Source: Candidatus Woesearchaeota archaeon (GTDB lineage: Archaea > Nanobdellota > Nanobdellia > Woesearchaeales > UBA525). Taken from it: a DNA stretch of 6,596 nucleotides. The position numbers and the translations under genes are program-made. Within the stretch, counting starts at the first letter, position 1; every line of letters begins with the position of its first letter. Below are positions 6,001 through 6,596 of the stretch, piece after piece. The DNA lies in the NCBI GenBank assembly GCA_013331575.1, contig DUGD01000088.1:844-7439 (forward strand). Reading direction: 5' to 3'. The notes under the pieces were generated by a model. The model was given only the letters and a program-made list of their open reading frames with translations, had not been told where the DNA came from and did not search any database.

Positions 6001-6596
6001 TGATAGTCGCGGCCGACGCTCGTGCAGAACGCAGGTGTCCCTGCGGTGGTTGCGGGACGCTGGCCGCAATTGTAGATATACCATTTTTTATTGCCTGTGA
6101 CTGTAGATTCATACGTGCACAACGCGCTCGGTGGCAGTGGTAATGAATTAGTGGGATTGGTCGGGTCGTAACCGTATACCGCGACAATCTGGCTTGGCTC
6201 AGTCGGGTCCGAGAGCTCGATAGCACAACTGATCTTGACATTTGCAGTCCCGCACACCCTAGCAGGCTGGTTGGCAACACCATTGATGATATAACCGATA
6301 GCGGTGGAACAACCACTGGTGGGGCAAACAATAGGTGCCGGTGGACATGCACTCGTGTCCTGCGGGGTCATCTCCCAAATCGTAGAAGTAGCAGGTCTCG
6401 CCGGCGGAACGCCGCAGAGCTTGTTAGTTTCCAATTCTGCCACACGTACCGTGCCTGGAAACACAGGATATGATCCACTCAAATCATTATTTTTTAAGTC
6501 CACCGTGAACAGTTTAGGCAATCCGGCCAAACTAGGAATCTCACCAGTCAACTGATTGTTATCTAAATCCAGATGCTCCAAATTATTCATGCCACT
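1..6596 (-). CDS. Giant cysteine-rich multi-domain surface protein with LRR, TIL, LamG, TSP3, S-layer-like and DUF4215 modules (partial at both ends)
   Basis: One reading frame (codons whose highest base is 2 mod 3) runs through the window for 2198 codons without a stop, and known modules appear in that single frame from edge to edge, so no frameshift is present. Both ends are missing: no signal peptide, membrane anchor, start or stop can be seen. Module order is LRR end, two unassigned regions, Cys repeats, TIL-like domain, LamG inside a DSDGG repeat, more DSDGG repeats with CxDGxDN/TSP3 calcium motifs, S-layer-like module, CxDGxDN, DUF4215, poly-Gly. Dense disulphide-type Cys patterns, calcium motifs and many N-x-S/T sequons indicate an extracellular protein. 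No catalytic motif is recognised. The best interpretation is a surface adhesin or S-layer-associated protein of a DPANN archaeon. The coding call is very secure, the surface location strong and the adhesive role inferred. Confidence 0.95.
33..119 (-). other. DUF4215 / Myxococcus-type Cys repeat
   Basis: The sequence C-G-N-G-I-V-E-S-G-E-Q-C-D-D-G-N-T-V-N-R, then D-S-C-S-N-T-C, is an almost perfect copy of the family consensus C-G-N-G-x-x-E-x-G-E-x-C-D-D-G-N...D-x-C-S-x-x-C. Four Cys make two disulphides. These repeats are found on surface proteins of Myxococcota, several candidate phyla, DPANN archaea and protists. Their role is generally taken as structural or adhesive. Confidence 0.9.
123..212 (-). 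other. Second CxDGxDN acidic/Asn-rich motif
   Basis: Positions 150-212 encode C-I-D-G-I-D-N-N-N-N-G-L-V-D-Y followed by P-E-D-P-T-C. This has the same 21-residue length and Cys, Asp and Tyr positions as the unit at 2550-2612. An acidic tail (S-I-N-D-T-E-D-G) leads into the DUF4215 repeat. It is a probable calcium-binding turn closed by a disulphide. The pairing with DUF4215 is common in secreted prokaryotic proteins. Confidence 0.8.
237..2096 (-). other. S-layer-like beta-rich module of DPANN type (residues 1501-2120)
   Basis: This is a strand-rich region of about 620 residues. Signposts in order are: G-R-I-T-T-S-E-G-T-S-N-Y-T-Q-R-L-R; V-L-N-I-A-G-K-D-Y-A-I-V followed by L-L-L-M-G-G (near 1643); E-N-E-T-K-Q-Y-M-I-N-G-V-A-Y-T-V; F-S-V-N-G-E-L; F-Y-L-G-A-D-K-L (near 1725); D-E-P-E-L-L (1807) with D-I-K-Y-L-G-L; a D-L-N-G-N-G loop; and Y-P-L-L-P-R-Y-A (2108). 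I recognise this series from S-layer-type proteins annotated in Woesearchaeota, Pacearchaeota and related archaea. The family resemblance is from memory. Such modules pack into the outer protein lattice. Only the two boundary residues, 1501 and 2120, are Cys. Nine N-x-S/T sequons are present, as expected for a glycosylated archaeal surface layer. Confidence 0.72.
684..719 (-). other. EF-hand-like calcium loop inside the S-layer-like module
   Basis: The twelve residues D-L-N-G-N-G-L-S-T-T-Y-D place side-chain oxygens at loop positions 1, 3, 5, 9 and 12 with Gly at 6, as in dockerin/EF-hand-type loops. D-D-D follows directly. S-layers often need calcium to assemble. No helical flanks are obvious, so this is a loop match, not a full EF-hand. 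Confidence 0.45.
2121..2327 (-). repeat. DSDGG Cys repeat, copy 5
   Basis: It starts C-T-E-T-D-G-G-L-D-P-Q-V-Y-G-S-A and ends C-L-F-G-C-S-A-G-A-C-L. W-E-S-L-C matches the L-x-E-Y-Y-C position. It lies between the TSP3 segment and the S-layer-like module and is the last DSDGG unit in the window. Confidence 0.75.
2334..2612 (-). other. CxDGxDN motif plus thrombospondin type 3 calcium-binding segment
   Basis: Positions 2550-2612 encode a 21-residue unit C-S-D-G-L-D-N-D-G-D...I-D-Y-x2-D-P-G-C. Positions 2340-2453 encode a TSP3 core: D-S-D-L-D-A-I-H-D-D-C-D-N-C-P-L-I-A-N-P, then D-Q-A-D-G-D-S-D-G-I-G-D-A-C-D. TSP3 repeats wrap around several calcium ions bound by the D-x-D-x-D-G aspartates and are held by disulphides. 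They act as calcium-dependent rigid spacers in extracellular proteins. The match to the TSP3 signature is close to complete. Confidence 0.88.
2625..2885 (-). repeat. DSDGG Cys repeat, copy 4 (longer, diverged)
   Basis: It starts C-I-D-S-D-N-G-V-T-P-Y-T-F-G-D-V and ends C-F-G-G-C-D-N-G-K-C. The second Gly of the signature is kept but the first is Asn. At 87 residues it is about 20 longer than copies 2 and 3, with an added acidic loop (V-I-D-D-D-P-D-S) and an extra Cys pair. An acidic loop of this kind could bind metal, but no defined site is visible. Confidence 0.7.
2904..3104 (-). repeat. DSDGG Cys repeat, copy 3
   Basis: It starts C-V-D-T-D-G-G-I-N-A-I-V-Y-G-E-A and ends C-R-Y-G-R-C. The middle holds D-N-C-Q-F and E-A-I-C, which correspond to the D-x-C and E-Y-Y-C positions of copy 2. 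It is diverged but of the same length (about 67 residues). Confidence 0.75.
3123..3176 (-). repeat. 18-residue four-Cys linker motif, copy 2
   Basis: The motif is C-T-V-N-E-D-C-P-D-G-G-R-C-L-E-G-I-C, with the same length and Cys spacing as the motif at 3405-3458. It again sits directly between two DSDGG repeats, so the DSDGG unit plus this linker forms a higher-order repeat. Confidence 0.75.
3180..3383 (-). repeat. DSDGG Cys repeat, copy 2, complete reference unit
   Basis: The unit starts C-T-D-S-D-G-G-I-N-F-P-V-A-G-T-A, continues D-S-C-T-G-A-T-L-T-E-Y-Y-C, and closes C-A-S-G-C-A-N-G-A-C. I associate this layout (C-x-D-[ST]-D-G-G-x-N...G-x...C...L-x-E-Y-Y-C...C-x-x-G-C-x-N-G-x-C) with repeats in secreted DPANN archaeal proteins. 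It is about 68 residues long. Its first 26 bases match copy 1 at 24 of 26 positions, suggesting fairly recent duplication. Confidence 0.8.
3405..3458 (-). repeat. 18-residue four-Cys linker motif, copy 1
   Basis: The motif is C-T-T-D-A-D-C-G-R-G-M-A-C-E-D-G-I-C. It sits between DSDGG copies 1 and 2. A second copy with identical Cys spacing (C-x5-C-x5-C-x4-C) sits between copies 2 and 3 at 3123-3176. This 'C-x-x-D-x-D-C-x-x-G-x-x-C-x-x-G-x-C' unit is a common small disulphide module in secreted prokaryotic proteins. Confidence 0.75.
3468..4292 (-). repeat. DSDGG Cys repeat, copy 1, split by the LamG domain (residues 769-1043)
   Basis: The first part (4215-4292) begins C-T-D-S-D-G-G-I-N-Y-P-V-S-G-T-A. 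The second part (3468-3599) ends D-A-C-x4-V-L-V-E-A-S-C...C-Q-G-S-C-V-D-G-A-C. Together they match the complete, uninterrupted copy 2 downstream, with about 205 residues of LamG between the halves. The reading is that a lectin domain was inserted into a loop of this repeat. The two halves could still form one disulphide-linked unit around it. Confidence 0.7.
3600..4214 (-). other. LamG / concanavalin A-like lectin domain (residues 795-999)
   Basis: The start G-I-L-L-D-Y-P-F-D, the A-x-x-F-N-G turn, T-F-E-M-W-I in the middle, G-E-W-Q-H-V-V-W-G, I-Y-V-D-G-V and the end G-S-I-D-N-F-R-L-Y-N-R-A-L-S are the hallmark strands of the LamG_3 jelly roll. The length of about 205 residues is normal. The family binds glycans or proteins, often with calcium. 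No glycosidase catalytic E-x-D-x-x-E motif is present, so it should be a binding domain. Five N-x-S/T sequons lie in it. The domain has no Cys, unlike both flanks. Confidence 0.92.
4302..4478 (-). other. Trypsin-inhibitor-like (TIL) Cys-rich domain (residues 707-765)
   Basis: Fifty-nine residues carry ten Cys in the order and spacing of the TIL family: C...E-W-V-D-C-G-S-G-C-G-P-R-T-C, then C-x3-C-x3-C-x-C-P, then G-C-I-x2-C. The sub-motif 'C-G-S-x-C-x-x-T-C' and the following 'C-x-x-x-C-x-x-x-C-x-C-P' are the diagnostic parts. In animals TIL domains occur in secreted mucins, von Willebrand factor and serine protease inhibitors. In prokaryotic surface proteins their function is not established. 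Ten Cys fit the five disulphides of the family. A protease-inhibitor role here is speculative, and no reactive-site loop can be assigned. Confidence 0.7.
4479..4811 (-). other. Short Cys modules, EGF/GCC-like, before the TIL domain (residues 596-706)
   Basis: This segment includes a C-Y-K-C-N-A-G-Y-T-L-Q-N-G-R-C motif that resembles the G-Y-x-x-x-x-G-x-C signature of EGF-like and GCC2/GCC3 modules. It is followed by C-G-D-F-F-C-A-P-G-Y and a C-C-A-A-G-S-S-C-D-N-G-V-C block. A Ser/Thr/Pro-rich stretch (roughly residues 610-635) could be a flexible, glycosylated linker. The assignment to EGF-like families is by motif resemblance only. Confidence 0.55.
4812..4976 (-). other. Eight-Cys 'CGNYDSDPCLEW' module (residues 541-595)
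   Basis: Fifty-five residues have Cys at relative positions 1, 5, 13, 26, 34, 44, 50 and 55, with the core I-C-G-N-Y-D-S-D-P-C-L-E-W-S and a closing C-A-N-G-E-V-C-D-A-G-S-C. I recognise the C-G-x-Y-D-x-D-x-C-L-E-W pattern as recurrent in secreted Cys-rich proteins of Deltaproteobacteria-like and candidate-phyla genomes, from memory and without a family name. The even Cys count suggests four internal disulphides. The role is probably structural or adhesive. Confidence 0.65.
4986..5219 (-). repeat. Two tandem six-Cys 'CGxxxDxCG' repeats (residues 460-490 and 509-537)
   Basis: Copy one (5127-5219, 31 residues) and copy two (4986-5072, 29 residues) share the spacing C-x6-C-x5-C-x(2,3)-C-x5-C-x(5,6)-C. 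They also share the residues C-G-[ST]-x-x-D-x-C-G-x-A-x-x-C-G-x-[T]-C. Such short disulphide modules are common in secreted proteins of Myxococcota and candidate-phyla prokaryotes. An 18-residue spacer with two Cys separates the copies. They probably act as a rigid disulphide-stapled spacer; there is no evidence of a specific ligand. Confidence 0.75.
5220..5918 (-). other. Unassigned Cys-containing region (residues 227-459)
   Basis: No known family is recognised. The region contains C-C doublets (T-V-C-C-S and R-Y-C-C-V), a W-V-C motif, many Gly/Ser/Thr/Gln and a Cys-dense last third (C-T-G-K-S-A-G-Y-T-F-C and Y-E-C-Y-E-H). The central part looks like a compact disulphide-bonded domain of roughly 110 residues between the two C-C doublets. 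The composition and frame match the neighbours, so it belongs to the same chain and is not a separate gene. Its function is unknown. Confidence 0.5.
5919..6401 (-). other. Unassigned extracellular region between LRR and Cys-rich stalk (residues 66-226)
   Basis: I do not recognise a family here. The segment has moderately spaced Cys pairs, a hydrophobic/aromatic core (for example G-Y-I-I-N-G-V near residue 95 and K-K-W-Y-I-Y-N-C further on) and alternating polar/apolar strands typical of a beta-sandwich. It could be an Ig-like or carbohydrate-binding-like fold, but no signature supports a name. It ends with C-E-N-G-V-C, a small 'C-x-N-G-x-C' motif that recurs in this protein as the closing element of Cys repeats, suggesting a module boundary there. 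Confidence 0.5.
6402..6596 (-). other. C-terminal end of a leucine-rich repeat domain (residues 1-65)
   Basis: Residues 3-41 show two repeats of the 'plant-specific' type: L-E-H-L-D-L-D-N-N-Q-L-T-G-E-I-P, then L-F-T-V-D-L-K-N-N-D-L-S-G. A shortened, decaying unit follows and ends at N-K-L-C-G-V-P-P (residues 58-65), which looks like a capping segment. LRRs form curved solenoids that bind proteins. The first visible residues fall inside a repeat, so the solenoid must continue beyond 6596. The stretch 6421-6596 is 72/176 G+C (41%), clearly lower than sampled lines elsewhere in the gene (55-62%). The domain type is clear; its ligand is unknown. Confidence 0.85.

Noticed and set aside
6083..6089. 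T-run (A-run in the coding strand) as a frameshift or slippage site
   Set aside because: Recognisable modules are in the same frame on both sides, so no frame change occurs, and there is no alternative frame product with a known domain.
6588..6590. ATG at residue 3 as the start of the gene
   Set aside because: It falls inside an LRR unit, upstream codons are open, and there is no signal peptide after it. A secreted protein should begin with one, so the real start is beyond 6596.

Overview
The whole window is the inside of one giant gene on the minus strand. Reading the reverse complement from position 6596 down to position 3 gives 2198 consecutive sense codons with no stop. The frame is open at both edges, so the start codon lies beyond 6596 and the stop lies before position 1. 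There is no intergenic DNA, RNA gene, promoter, terminator or mobile element. Residue numbers below count from the first codon in the window (residue 1 = positions 6594-6596).

The protein is an exported, cysteine-rich, multi-domain surface protein. In N- to C-terminal order (right to left on the plus strand) it contains: the end of a leucine-rich repeat domain (1-65); two unassigned Cys-containing regions (66-459); a pair of six-Cys repeats (460-537); an eight-Cys module (541-595) and further small Cys modules; a ten-Cys trypsin-inhibitor-like (TIL) pattern (707-765); a LamG/concanavalin-like lectin domain (795-999) that seems to be inserted into a 'DSDGG' Cys repeat; four more DSDGG-type repeats (to about 1492) interrupted by a calcium-binding CxDGxDN/thrombospondin type 3 segment; a Cys-free, beta-rich module of about 620 residues resembling the S-layer-like proteins of DPANN archaea (1501-2120); a second CxDGxDN segment; a DUF4215/Myxococcus-type Cys repeat; and a poly-glycine linker running off the left edge.

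The organism is most likely an uncultivated DPANN archaeon (Woesearchaeota/Pacearchaeota-like). This rests on the S-layer-like module together with the DSDGG and 'L-x-E-Y-Y-C' repeats, a combination I associate with those lineages. It is recognition from memory, not a database result; a candidate-phyla bacterium is the main alternative. The natural role would be a cell-surface or S-layer-associated adhesin: the S-layer-like module could seat it in the cell envelope, LamG, LRR and TIL modules could bind glycans or proteins, and disulphides and calcium sites would stiffen the stalk. The function is inferred; no enzyme active site was recognised.
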